Origin: RYN-230 sp036509255
GTDB lineage: Bacteria; Actinomycetota; Actinomycetes; Streptosporangiales; Streptosporangiaceae
Assembly: GCA_036509255.1 (NCBI GenBank)
Contig: DATCFY010000116.1
Span: 10,433 to 74,432, forward strand
DNA length: 64,000 nt
Direction of reading: 5' to 3'
Shown here: piece by piece, positions 50,986 through 60,189 of the stretch
Numbering within the stretch: the stretch's first letter is position 1
Layout of the letters: each line of letters begins with the position of its first letter
Notes under the pieces: generated by a model
Seen by the model: only the letters and a program-made list of their open reading frames with translations
Database searches by the model: none
Told to the model about the DNA's origin: nothing
Program-made: the position numbers and the translations under genes

Positions 50986-52109
50986 TTACTGGCCGATCGC
51001 CTCGAGGATGGACTCGTCGAGGTGGCTCGACCCATCGAAGACCTCGACGTCCACGCGGTCCTTGAAGCCGTCCCTGCCGCGCGCGACGCGGATGACCATC
51101 CCGAGACGCAACAGGAACGCGCGTTTGTCGGCGTCGGTCTCCAACGTTGCCCAGTGCTGGCCGATGGTGTCGCCGGTCGGCCGCCGCTCGACTGTGGCCG
51201 GGACGGATGGGAGCGCCCGCAACCGTGCCCGCTCCGCTAGCAGCTCGGCCTGCTTGACGGTGAAGTCGGAGTCGTCGAAGTCCAGCTCGCGCAAGTCTCG
51301 CTCGACCTCGTAGATCTCTTCTTCATGCCCGTGCCCGGGGGTGACCACGGTCTCGTACCGGGGCCAGCGCGCCAGCGTGGTCGTCATGTACTTCTCGACC
51401 CGGGCCTCCAGCTCCCCTAGCGGGAACATATTCCTGCACGTGCTCGGCTTCACATCGGTACCCCAGCACCGGTAGTAGACGTTGAAATGCTTGCTGCCGT
51501 CCTTGCGGACGTTCTGGGCACGAAGTCGGTACATCGGGCCGCCGCACTTGCCACATATCGCCACCCCGCCGAGCAGGGGCGCGCCAGCCCGCACCGCGCC
51601 CTTCTTGGACGCCTTGCGGCCCAACTCGGCCTGCACTTTGCGCCAAGTGTCCAGGTCCAGGATTGGGGATACCCGAAGGACCGTGCGCCCGCTGGCGTCG
51701 GTACGGCGTCCGGCCAGCACGGGGTTCCGGAGGACATCGGGAGCGTCTTGGGTACCCAGGTACCACCCCGGCGCGTAGGAATGCCCTCAGCGTCCAGGTA
51801 CGCGCACAGGTACCGCAGGGACTTCCCAGCGAGGTACATCGCCACCACTGTGCGGATCGCGTCGGCCTGGACAGGGTCGGGCTGCAGGGTCTTGGCCTTG
51901 GCCTCGCCGACGATCCGATACCCGAACGGTGGCCTGCCGACGAACGACTTCGTGCTCCGCAGGTGCTCCTGCATCCGCCGGTACCGGGTGCTCGTGTTCT
52001 CCCACTCGGCGGACGCGATGTTGATCAGGTTGTCCCAGATGATCGGAGTCACGGCATCCCCGCGCTCGGGCGGCCAGCACAGCTCCGGGTTGACCACCAC
52101 CAGCTTCAT
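50986..52109 (-). pseudogene. Relic of a large serine recombinase
   Basis: Two frames encode one protein. 52109 to ~51740 gives the recombinase domain (RPPFGYRIVGEAKAKTLQPD, RYLCAYLDAEGIPTRRGG). From ~51738 to 50986 the neighbouring frame gives the rest (DLDTWRKVQAELGRK), the zinc ribbon CGKCGGPMYRL...YYRCWGTD...STC and a helical C-terminus. One base is missing near 51738-51741 (KTLP then DVLRNPVLAG expected). The N-terminal resolvase domain with the catalytic Ser is absent. It is a dead fragment, unrelated in detail to the integrase at 25672, and marks an old insertion. Confidence 0.8.
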
Positions 52110-52270
52110 CGAGGGCCTGGAGTGAGTGGTCAGCAGCTACATCCGGCCGCCCGCCGCGGTCCCGAGCCTCGTGCGGGTCGCGGCGGCGGATCCGGCGCCG
52201 GGGCAGCCGGCTGGCCCGGAACTGGCGGATACCGGTCCTAGCGCCCGGCTGACCCGGTCCGGGGACCCGG

Positions 52271-53125
52271 TCATACCCCCCGGCTGACCCGGCTGGCGGC
52301 CTCGGCCTGCCAGCCGGGTCCCGGGCGGGCGCTCTCGATCCACCAGGTGGCGCCGGCCGCCACGTAGGCGGGGGCGACCAGCTCCACGTCGCCGGGCTCC
52401 CGCTCCAGGTCCGCCCAGACCACCAGGTCGAAACCCTCGGGCGTGCCCCGGGACGACCAGGCCTGGTCCCGGACCGCGGCGACGTCCGCTGGCGCGGGCC
52501 CGACCAATGCCACATCTCCCTGCGGGTTCACCGAGCGGCGCAGCGGCACCATGCCATCCCAGCGGCAGGCCCGCCGCACCGGCCCGGCCGCGGGCAGCAC
52601 CCCGCCGATCCAGACCGGGATGCGCGGCTCTTGGACCGGCACAGGACTGAAACGCACGGGGTCCAGCGTGTAGTGGCTGCCCTGGTAGGAGAACCACTCC
52701 CCGGTCCACAGCCCGGCCAGCACCTCGAGGCCCTCGTCCAGCCGGGCGGCCCGCTCCCGGGCGGCAGTGGGTTCGTGGAAGATGCCGAAATCACCGTAGG
52801 CGGGCGACCCGAGGCCGACGCCCAGGATGAGCCGCCCGCCGCTGAGCCGGTCCAGGGTGACGGTCTCCTTGGCCAGCTGCCAGGGGCGCCTGCGCGGCAC
52901 CGGCGTGATCATGGTCCCGAGGCGCATCCGCGAGGTCCGCGTGGCCACCACGGCCAGGATCTGCCACGGATCCAGGATCGGCGGTCCCTGGCCGGTGTCG
53001 CTGAACACGAGGTGGTCCCACAAGAAGAAGCCTTCGAAGCCGGCCTGTTCCGCAGCGACCCCGAGATCGATGAGGTCGGCGGGGTCGGCGGCGAAAGGCG
53101 GGACGGCCAGCGCCCGGCGCAGCAC
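52271..53125 (-). CDS. LLM-class (luciferase-like) flavin oxidoreductase
   Basis: A 284-residue TIM-barrel enzyme of the luciferase-like/F420-dependent family: AAEQAGFEGFFLWDHLVF, TSRMRLGTMITPVPRRRPWQ, ETVTLDRLSGGRLILGVGLG. Such enzymes use reduced FMN or F420. GTG 53125. It follows the DapA-like gene by 14 bases. Substrate unknown. Confidence 0.87.
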   Translation of the reverse strand: MLRRALAVPPFAADPADLIDLGVAAEQAGFEGFFLWDHLVFSDTGQGPPILDPWQILAVVATRTSRMRLGTMITPVPRRRPWQLAKETVTLDRLSGGRLILGVGLGSPAYGDFGIFHEPTAARERAARLDEGLEVLAGLWTGEWFSYQGSHYTLDPVRFSPVPVQEPRIPVWIGGVLPAAGPVRRACRWDGMVPLRRSVNPQGDVALVGPAPADVAAVRDQAWSSRGTPEGFDLVVWADLEREPGDVELVAPAYVAAGATWWIESARPGPGWQAEAASRVSRGV

Positions 53126-53139
53126 AGTCGCGGGCCGGG

Positions 53140-53934
53140 TCAGCAGATTCGTGAGGCGGGCGACGTGCCGTCCGCCTCAGCCAGCATGAGCTTCAGCCGC
53201 GCCGGGCCGCCTGCCCGGACGGCCAGGTGCTGCGGCGCCAGGCCGCGCTGGGCCGAGGCGTCGCCGCCCCAGGCGCGGATGCAGGTCTCGGGGGCCAGGT
53301 TGGCCAGGGCCAGCAGGGCACCGGTCGTTCCCATCGGCCCGGCCAGGGCCAGGAAGGCCGCCGAGCCGACGTAGGTGCCGCCCGGGTTCCGGGCCAGCTC
53401 ATCGAGCAGCCGGTCGGGGCTGCCGGAGGAATCCTTGAGGCCGGTCACCGGCAGCGTGGCCAGGCTGTCCACCGGGATATCCGCGCAGGAGAGGAACGGG
53501 TTGTGGTACGCGAGGACCGGCCGGCCGGCGGCGGCCTCACGGATAGCCGAGAAGTAGCCAGCCAGGTCCGCACAGCGAGGCGGGCACCAGGTGAGCACGG
53601 CGTCGGCCCCGGCGGTCACCGCCGCCCGGGTCAGCCCGGCCGCCTGGCGCAGCGACGGCGCACCCGTCCCCGCGATCACCGGCACCCGGGGCGGGAGCGC
53701 GCCCCGCACCGCCTCGATCAGCGCGGTACGTTCCGCGCCGGTCAGCGTACCGGCCTCCCCGGTGGTGCCGTTGACCAGCACCGCCGCCATGCCCCGGCCG
53801 GCGAGATCGGCCGCGAGCTTGCCCGTGGAGGCCGGGTCGATCTCCCCGCCGGAGTCGAAGAGGGTGACCAGCGCCACGCCCACCCCGCTGAACAGGATCG
53901 CTGGATTCGGTTCCGCCACGTTCGGTACCGTCAT
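53140..53934 (-). CDS. DapA/NAL-family lyase
   Basis: A 264-residue class I aldolase-type protein. LVNGTTGEAGTLTGAERTAL is the substrate-carboxylate loop, YHNP carries the catalytic Tyr, and GLKDSSGS the Schiff-base Lys. It is shorter than DapA (~295) and there are no lysine pathway neighbours, so a catabolic 2-keto-acid aldolase or dehydratase is more likely than dihydrodipicolinate synthase. It is divergent from the Gfo/Idh gene. Confidence 0.85.
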   Translation of the reverse strand: MTVPNVAEPNPAILFSGVGVALVTLFDSGGEIDPASTGKLAADLAGRGMAAVLVNGTTGEAGTLTGAERTALIEAVRGALPPRVPVIAGTGAPSLRQAAGLTRAAVTAGADAVLTWCPPRCADLAGYFSAIREAAAGRPVLAYHNPFLSCADIPVDSLATLPVTGLKDSSGSPDRLLDELARNPGGTYVGSAAFLALAGPMGTTGALLALANLAPETCIRAWGGDASAQRGLAPQHLAVRAGGPARLKLMLAEADGTSPASRIC

Positions 53935-54099
53935 CGTCGCCTCACTCCGAGCCCTGACCGCATTGGTCTTTCCAGGCTACGTGGGCATCCCCGCCCCGGC
54001 GAGAGCTGCGGCCGCCGGTCTACGGTGGTGACCAATGGCTGACGGCACCGGCGCCAGCGGCCCAGGCAATGACGTCGCGGGGCGGCATCAGGGAACACG

Positions 54100-55145
54100 G
54101 TGAGCGGGTACATGCCAGGGACTGGTCAGGTGCGCTGGGGAATCGTCGGCACGGCACGCATCGCCCGCAAGGCGTTCGTGCCCGCAGTGGCGGCGGCCGG
54201 CGGGGTAATCACCACGGTGGCCGGCCGGGAGCTGTCCCGGGCCAGCGAGTACGCCGCGGGGACCGGCATCGGCCGGGCGGTGCAGGGTTACCAGGCGCTG
54301 CTGGACGATCCGGACGTGGACGCGCTGTACATCCCGCTGCCCAACAGGCTGCACGCCGAATGGACGACCAGGGCGCTGCAGGCCGGCAAGGCAGTGCTCT
54401 GCGAGAAGCCGCTGTGCGGCACCCTGGCCGGGACCGAGCAGGTCCTCGCAGTGGCCCGGGAAACCGGGACCCCGCTGTGGGAGGCCTTCGTGTTCCCTTT
54501 CACGAGCAGATGGCCAGGATCCGGGGGCTGCTGGCCGACGGCGCCATCGGTGAACTGCGCGAGATCCAGTCCGGCTTCCACTTCATGCTGGACCACCCAG
54601 GCGACTTCCGGTTGCGCCGGGACATGGCCGGCGGCTCCCTCAACGACGTCGGCTGCTACCCGGTCCGGCTGGCCGTGGAGCTGCTGCGCGGGGAACTGGA
54701 GTCGGCCTGGGCGACGGCGATCCTCGGCGGGGACGGGGTGGACGTGGACCTGCAGGGCAGTCTCGGCTATTCGGGCCACCAGCGGCTGACGCTGTCCTGC
54801 GGGTTCCTGCGCAGTGACGACCGGTTCGCCCGGCTGCTCGGCACCGCCGGGCAGATCCACATCACCGACCCGTTCCATCCAGGGCCGGACGACTCGTTCA
54901 CCCTGTTCGAAGAGGGCAAGGAGCCCAGAGGCTACTCCTCGACCGACGAGGTACCGTCGTTCACGGCCGCGATCCGGCACATGCAGCGGGTCGTCCAGGG
55001 CCAGGAGGAGCCCCGGCACCTGGCGGTGGACAACTCGCTCCCCACCGCGCGGGGCCTGCATGCGCTCCGCGAAGCCGCGGCCCGCGACCAGGTGAGCGCC
55101 GGCCAGCCGGCTGGAGAACAGCCGGGCGGAGAGCAGCCCGGATGA
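54100..55145 (+). pseudogene. Gfo/Idh/MocA oxidoreductase, single frameshift
   Basis: GTG 54100 opens a normal NAD(P)-dependent sugar-type dehydrogenase: VRWGIVGTARIARKAF, DALYIPLPNRLHAEW, VLCEKPLCGTLAGTEQVL. At 54495-54503 one C is missing: FVFPF should continue HEQMARIRGLL, which is in the next frame and runs to 55145. The second half includes GSLNDVGCYPVRLAVELL and ends with a QPAGEQPGGEQPG repeat. Joined, it would be ~348 residues, the usual length. All motifs are otherwise intact, so this is either a very recent mutation or a sequencing error. Confidence 0.85.
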
Positions 55146-55167
55146 GCAGTCAGGGAGGCGGGCCGGC

Positions 55168-55548
55168 ATGACCGGCGAGGCCCCCGGGGGCCTGCCTCCC
55201 GATGCGGCGGCGGCCGTCCAGGACGCGCTGGCCGCCGAACGCCAGGACACCCTGGCCCGGATCACCGCGCTCAGCCGGGAGTTCAACGGCATCGTGGAAT
55301 CGTCCGCGGGGGTCGCCACCGACGACGAGCATGATCCCGAAGGGGCCACGATCGCGTTCGAGCGGGCGCAGCTGGCCGCCCTGACCGACCAGGCGCAAAG
55401 CCACCTCGCCGAGCTGGATGAGGCCCTGGGCCGGCTCCGGCAGGGCCGCTACGGGCGGTGCGAACGGTGCGGGCGGCCGATCGGCGCCGAGCGGCTCGCC
55501 GCCCGCCCCGCCGCCCGTACCTGCATCACCTGCGCCGCCGCTGGCTAG
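55168..55548 (+). CDS. DksA/TraR-type C4 zinc finger protein
   Basis: A 126-residue protein with a long helical N-terminal part (coiled-coil-like, ALAAERQDTLARITALSREF) and a C-terminal C4 zinc finger, CERCGRPI...CITC (residues ~97-121). Actinobacterial DksA-like proteins of this size may touch RNA polymerase, but this is unproven here. It starts 22 bases after the Gfo/Idh gene and faces the MFS gene tail-to-tail with a 4-base gap. Confidence 0.82.
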   Translation: MTGEAPGGLPPDAAAAVQDALAAERQDTLARITALSREFNGIVESSAGVATDDEHDPEGATIAFERAQLAALTDQAQSHLAELDEALGRLRQGRYGRCERCGRPIGAERLAARPAARTCITCAAAG

Positions 55549-55552
55549 TCGA

Positions 55553-57007
55553 TCAGGAGACCTCAGCCTGGCCGGCGCCACGCAGCGTGCGGTCGGCCAG
55601 GGAAACCAGGACCAGGATGGCGCTGACACCGACCATGATCCACCCGATGATGTGCAGCCCGTGGTCGGAAACGCCGCCGTGGAACACGATCCCGGTGATC
55701 GCGGATGAGGCGATGGACCCGACGTACCCGAACGTGCGCAGCAGGCCCGAGGCAGTGCCGATCTGGTCGGCCGGCGCCTGTGTGTACAGGGCGATCTGGT
55801 TGCCGCTGGCCGCGGTGCCCATCGCCACGCCGAAGGCCAGGGTGATCGCGACGATCCAGATCACCGACGTCGACGAGCCGAGGAACAGGACGCCCACCGA
55901 CCCGGCCAGGCAGGCGATCGCCGCGGCGATGACGGGCCCCCGGACCAGGTTCCGGCGCGAGATCGGCGCGATGATGACGCCCGAGATCGCGGTCATCGGG
56001 AGCAGCAGGAGCCCGGTGGCGATGGCGGAGAACCCGCGCCCGGCCTCGATCCACTGCGTGACGCCGTACAAGACGACGTAGACGCACAGCAGCACGAGCG
56101 CGAAGCGCAGGTAGGTACGCGTGAGGGCCAGATTCGACGCGAGCAGCCGCACGTCGAAGAACGGGCTCCGGGCGCGCAGCTCCCAGGCCACGAGCGCGAC
56201 CCAGGCCACGACGGCGACACCCAGCACGACCCAGTTCGGCGCGGGCAGCGAGAACAGGAACATCAGCAGGGTCGTCATCGCGATGGCGAACCCGGCGATG
56301 CCGATCGCGTCGATGCGCGAGGCCACCTCGCGCGGCCGCCGGGACCCTTCAGGCGCCGCGTCCCGGGGAATCCAGAGGAGGGCGGCGGTGGCCGCGATGA
56401 GCGCGACCGGCACGTTCACGAAGAACACCGCGCGCCAGCCGAGCGCGTCGACGAGAACGCCGCCGATCGGAAGGCCCAGCGAGGCGGTGGCGATGCCGGC
56501 GATCTGCAGGCCGCCGAGGACGCCCCCAGGTGGCTTGTCCATCCCCGCGTGCTGCGCGCGCCTGCGGATGAGGAGCATCGCGGTCGGGTAGGCGCACGAG
56601 GTGCCCAGGCCGATCAGCGCCCGGCTGACCAGCAGCGTGAGGAGATCCTGGGCGACGCCTCCGATCACGCCGCCGAGGAAGACCAGGAGGATGCCGGCCA
56701 GGAACACCCGGCGCGGCCCGAACACCTCGGCCACTTTCCCCGCGGTCGGCTGGGCGATCGCGCTGGCCAGGTACAGGGCTGTGACCAGCGCTGCGGTCTG
56801 CCCCACCGAGACGTGCACGCCAGCCGCGATCGGCACCAGGGCGGTCGCGATCAGGGAACTGTTGATGGGGTTGAGGGCGGAGCCGATGAACAGTGGTGTG
56901 GTGAACCGCCACGAGAAGGGCTTCGTGCCCGGATCATTCTCCGGGCCGGCCGGTGGCGACAGAGCGGGCTGGGACTGGGCTCGCTGGGACGGGGCTCGCC
57001 GGGGCAT
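55553..57007 (-). CDS. MFS transporter (DHA2-like drug exporter)
   Basis: A 484-residue major facilitator protein with about 13-14 hydrophobic segments. Motifs: NPINSSLIATALVPIA in TM1, AGKVAEVFGPRRVFLAG (motif A loop), and LGLPIGGVLVDALGWRAVFF (motif C region). ATG 57007 has GGAGGAG just upstream; the earlier ATG 57046 lacks one. It follows the MarR gene by 64 bases on the same strand, the classic pairing of a drug exporter with its MarR repressor. Confidence 0.9.
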   Translation of the reverse strand: MPRRAPSQRAQSQPALSPPAGPENDPGTKPFSWRFTTPLFIGSALNPINSSLIATALVPIAAGVHVSVGQTAALVTALYLASAIAQPTAGKVAEVFGPRRVFLAGILLVFLGGVIGGVAQDLLTLLVSRALIGLGTSCAYPTAMLLIRRRAQHAGMDKPPGGVLGGLQIAGIATASLGLPIGGVLVDALGWRAVFFVNVPVALIAATAALLWIPRDAAPEGSRRPREVASRIDAIGIAGFAIAMTTLLMFLFSLPAPNWVVLGVAVVAWVALVAWELRARSPFFDVRLLASNLALTRTYLRFALVLLCVYVVLYGVTQWIEAGRGFSAIATGLLLLPMTAISGVIIAPISRRNLVRGPVIAAAIACLAGSVGVLFLGSSTSVIWIVAITLAFGVAMGTAASGNQIALYTQAPADQIGTASGLLRTFGYVGSIASSAITGIVFHGGVSDHGLHIIGWIMVGVSAILVLVSLADRTLRGAGQAEVS

Positions 57008-57071
57008 GTGCTCCTCCAGTGCGTGGTGCGGAGGGCTCGGGGGCACCGGCCGGGCCGGAGCGCGGTGAGCC

Positions 57072-57509
57072 TCAAATGAGCTGCGCGAGGCGCTCGATCA
57101 GCGGCGCGGCCACCCGCAGTTGCTCGATTTCGCTGGGCGTGAACCGCCGGGCGAGCGCGCCTGCCATCAGGTCGGTCAGGGCGTTACGCCCGGCGCGCAG
57201 CGCACGCTCGCCAGCTGCGGTGATGGTGAGGATCGAGCGCCTCCCGTCATCCGGATCCGGCGTGCGGGCGACGAAGCGGCGCGCTTCGAGCGCGGCGACG
57301 GTGGCTCCCATCGCCTGCGGGGTGATCTGCTCCCACCTGGCCAGCGCCGCGGTGGTGCCCGGGCCGTTGCGATCCAGCCGGGACAGGACGGACATCTCCG
57401 GCCCGCTCAGATCCCCGTCCCGGGCCGTCTCGCGGGCCCGGCGCTTCAGCAGTCCGACGCTGAGCTGCAGCGCAGCCGCCGTATCACGGATGTTAGCTTC
57501 GCTAAGCAT
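57072..57509 (-). CDS. MarR family regulator
   Basis: A 145-residue winged-helix regulator: DLSGPEMSVLSRLDRNG, LARWEQITPQAMGATVAALE and the wing DPDDGRRSILTITAAG. It is the first gene of an operon with the MFS transporter, which it probably represses. The promoter region contains a perfect 12-bp palindrome 6 bases upstream of the ATG; another inverted repeat (TTAGC-TTC-GCTAA) lies inside the first codons. Confidence 0.87.
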   Translation of the reverse strand: MLSEANIRDTAAALQLSVGLLKRRARETARDGDLSGPEMSVLSRLDRNGPGTTAALARWEQITPQAMGATVAALEARRFVARTPDPDDGRRSILTITAAGERALRAGRNALTDLMAGALARRFTPSEIEQLRVAAPLIERLAQLI

Positions 57510-57514
57510 ATGAG

Positions 57515-57526
57515 AAGGCTAGCCTT
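57515..57526. promoter_or_regulatory. Probable MarR operator
   Basis: AAGGCTAGCCTT is a perfect 12-bp palindrome just upstream of the MarR start, followed by the overlapping CCTT-CC-AAGG. With TTAGC-TTC-GCTAA (57493-57505) it forms a cluster of inverted repeats around the start of the marR-MFS transcript. Confidence 0.5.
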
Positions 57527-57737
57527 CCAAGGCTTGCGCGGCGCCAGGCCGCCGCGCTCCACCCGGACCCAGGCTGCTGATTCGTAATCCTGAGATCACG
57601 CTAAGTAGCCGCTACGCCCGGCTCCGATTTGCACGAATCTCCTGCTTTTCTTTTGCCGTAAGAATTCTTATACTCACTGCTACCAGGAAAAGGCGGGAAT
57701 CACCGGCCAAAGGGGCGGGAACAAGGGGGGCGGAGAT

Positions 57738-58856
57738 ATGTCCTTTGTATGCCTGGAGTGCGGCTTACCGTTGAACGCAGAAGACGCATTCTGCGGAAAC
57801 TGCGGCCGGCCGGCCGGAACGCGGGCCCGCGACGACTCCTCGGCCATAAGCACTGGGCAAACTGCCCGTCAGCCCTGGCCCGGCCACGGAGCGGTCCCGC
57901 CGGGGAGACCACCAGGCGGCTCCCCTCCGGCGGCAGGGTCCTGGACGGAACAGCAACCGCCCGGCGAGGCCCACCAGTCAGAGCCTGGCTCTCACCGGTC
58001 CGCCGGCCCGCTCTTCACTGATGGTGAGGCGCGGATCCGGACGGAGGCCCCGCCAGCGGCGGCCCAGGGCAACGGCGCGGCTGCCCCGGGGCCGCCCCGC
58101 GAGATAACCCGGATTGATGCCAATGCGGATCAGCGGCTGAGCTATACGGAGACCTCCAACGAGCCGACCTTCGACCCGCTGCGGAACTCACGGTTCGGAT
58201 GGCAACTCTTGCGGCGTTTTGCCCTATTTTTTGCGGTGGCCACCGTCATCAACATTCTGATTTCGCTGTTCTTCGGGTTCACTTTCATCGTGACCCACGA
58301 CGCGTCGGTCTTCGACGTCAACGCCGTGATCGATTCCCTCATCGAGCTGGGACTTTTCGTCGCCTACGCGCTCATGCCCGTGCCGGCCTTGCTGACCCAG
58401 TGGAGCCGGCTGCTGAACTTCCAGGCGGACGTCGCAGACATCGCCTTCACACACATCGCCCAGGCCATGGACCGTCACGGCACCCCGTCAGACTCCTTCC
58501 AGCCGCGGACCCTGCGGCCTCCGGGCGAGGGAAGCCGCAAGTACCTGGAACTGCGCCGGGGAGTCTTCACCGGCTTCATCTCCTGCTTCGCGCACGGGCG
58601 TGACCTGTATGTCGGCTGGTCATTCTGGATTTACATGTCCCCGCTGCGCTGGGTCCAGATGAGGATCGGCAGGTACATCCAGGACCGGACCGGGCGCGGC
58701 AACGACATGCATCAGACCCTCCGTTACGAGTCGACCAGAGCCACAATCGCGGCCATGCACGCCTGCACCCTCGAGGGGATCGATGCGGCCATCCGGAGGC
58801 TCAACCCGGAGGGCGACGGGCTACTGGATACCGACGTCCCGTTCGCGGCCAGCTAG
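57738..58856 (+). CDS. Zinc-ribbon membrane protein
   Basis: A 372-residue protein. N-terminal zinc ribbon CLECGLPLNAEDAFCGNCG (5-23), then ~100 residues rich in Pro/Gly/Gln (disordered). Two hydrophobic segments follow, at ~155-185 (ALFFAVATVINILISLFFGF) and ~200-222 (LGLFVAYALMPVPALL). The soluble C-terminal domain (~225-372) has no recognised motif. ATG 57738 follows GGGGGGCGGAG. The upstream 228 bases include an AT-rich block (57600-57690) likely to carry its promoter. Function unknown; the downstream gene has the same zinc-ribbon start. Confidence 0.75.
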   Translation: MSFVCLECGLPLNAEDAFCGNCGRPAGTRARDDSSAISTGQTARQPWPGHGAVPPGRPPGGSPPAAGSWTEQQPPGEAHQSEPGSHRSAGPLFTDGEARIRTEAPPAAAQGNGAAAPGPPREITRIDANADQRLSYTETSNEPTFDPLRNSRFGWQLLRRFALFFAVATVINILISLFFGFTFIVTHDASVFDVNAVIDSLIELGLFVAYALMPVPALLTQWSRLLNFQADVADIAFTHIAQAMDRHGTPSDSFQPRTLRPPGEGSRKYLELRRGVFTGFISCFAHGRDLYVGWSFWIYMSPLRWVQMRIGRYIQDRTGRGNDMHQTLRYESTRATIAAMHACTLEGIDAAIRRLNPEGDGLLDTDVPFAAS

Positions 58857-58892
58857 CGGCCTGGTGAGCTCATCTAGCCCTGGGGGGCGCAC

Positions 58893-60017
58893 GTGAATTT
58901 CTGCACCCGATGCGGCCGTCCTGCAGACGGCGCCCCGCGGTTCTGCACCCACTGTGGCGCCCGGCTGCGCCCGGCGGACCTCCAGGCCACGCCAGCCCGG
59001 GAGGACCACGAGGCCAGATCAGCCGGGCCAGACGGCACCGGGCCCGGGATCATGGCGCCGTCGCCCCTGATCACACCTGAGCATGGCCGGCCTGAGCATG
59101 GCCGGCCTGAGCCTGACCCTGAGCCGCCGACGTTCACGACTCCTGTGCCGCCCCTTTCGCGGACGCCCACTCCGCCCCCGGTGCCGCCCGCGGCCCCACC
59201 CCCTGCGGCACCAAGTGGTGCGGTACCACCTCCGCCCGCACGAGCCACCCGCGGGCCGGCCCCGCCCGGGCCGCCGATCTCCCCGGCGGGGGGCTTCCCG
59301 CCGGACGACCCGGGGGCCTATACCCCGGCCTGGCGGCGCCGGCGATTCCCGCTCTGGCTGCCGCTCGTGGCGGGGCTGGTGGTCGTCCTCGGCGGGCTGA
59401 CTGGCTGGTACCTCACTGGCTCGCAGGGCGCCCACTCACTGACGTCGGGCCGCCCGTCGTCGCAGGCGACGCCGCCCGGGGCCGGCGGCGCGGCGCAGGC
59501 CGCCACGGCCGAACCGTCCACCCCGCCTCCCAGCCCCAGCACACCGGTGGTGTCGCCGACCGCCGCAGCCAGCGCGACAGCGCCTACCGGAGGTACCCAG
59601 GGGACCGGGGGCAGCGCGGTGGTGGCGCTGAGCCCGGGTGTGTCGGGCCAGCCCGCAGCGGCGGCCATCGCGACGTTCCTGGGCCAGTACTTCACCGCCA
59701 TCAACCAGCACGACTATCAGGCGTACATCAGCCTGTTCACCCCGGCCGCCCAGCAGGGCAATACGGTACAGAAGTTCAGTTCTGGCTATGCGACCACCAA
59801 CGATTCCAGCGAGACACTCGTCGAGGTGTCACCCGTCCACCACGGGAAGACACCCGCGTCGGTCACTTTCGTCAGTCACCAGGCCCCGCAGGACAGCCCG
59901 ACCCACTCGGCCTGCACCATCTGGAGAATCACCCTCTTCCTGCGATCCACCGGCACGTCGTACCTGATCGGGAAGGGCCCGGGGAGCTACCACGCGTCCA
60001 TGCAGGCCTGCCCGTAA
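58893..60017 (+). CDS. Zinc-ribbon, single-pass membrane protein with extracytoplasmic domain
   Basis: A 374-residue protein. Zinc ribbon CTRCGRPADGAPRFCTHCG (4-22), proline-rich linker (~60-145, with a 15-bp tandem repeat near 59080), one membrane segment LWLPLVAGLVVVLGGLTGWY (~152-171), and a Ser/Thr/Pro/Ala linker. The C-terminal domain (~250-374) is NTF2-like: AIATFLGQYFTAINQHDYQA then YISLFTP. The layout suggests an intracellular sensor head joined to an outer domain. GTG 58893, 36 bases after the previous gene. Confidence 0.78.
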   Translation: MNFCTRCGRPADGAPRFCTHCGARLRPADLQATPAREDHEARSAGPDGTGPGIMAPSPLITPEHGRPEHGRPEPDPEPPTFTTPVPPLSRTPTPPPVPPAAPPPAAPSGAVPPPPARATRGPAPPGPPISPAGGFPPDDPGAYTPAWRRRRFPLWLPLVAGLVVVLGGLTGWYLTGSQGAHSLTSGRPSSQATPPGAGGAAQAATAEPSTPPPSPSTPVVSPTAAASATAPTGGTQGTGGSAVVALSPGVSGQPAAAAIATFLGQYFTAINQHDYQAYISLFTPAAQQGNTVQKFSSGYATTNDSSETLVEVSPVHHGKTPASVTFVSHQAPQDSPTHSACTIWRITLFLRSTGTSYLIGKGPGSYHASMQACP

Positions 60018-60052
60018 CCCAGCGGACCGCGTCCGCGGGCACGGAACCCGGC

Positions 60053-60076
60053 CCGCACGGGATTGGTCCCGTGCGG
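60053..60076 (+). terminator. Stem-loop after the zinc-ribbon gene
   Basis: CCGCACGGGA, loop TTGG, TCCCGTGCGG: a perfect 10-bp stem 36 bases after the stop at 60017, without a U-tract. Probable terminator before the dehydratase gene. Confidence 0.55.
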
Positions 60077-60189
60077 CAATGGCGGGTTAGCCTGACCCGG
60101 GACCGGCGGAAATCCCCCGCCGCCGGCGATGAGGTCCAGCAGGGGCGAGAGGCGAGGGCCCGTCCGCGGGCCGGGAAAGAGGCTGCTGA

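Noticed and set aside
54100..54789. 229-codon Gfo/Idh frame taken as a complete short protein
   Set aside because: Homology continues in the next frame to 55145, so the first frame alone is a frameshift product.
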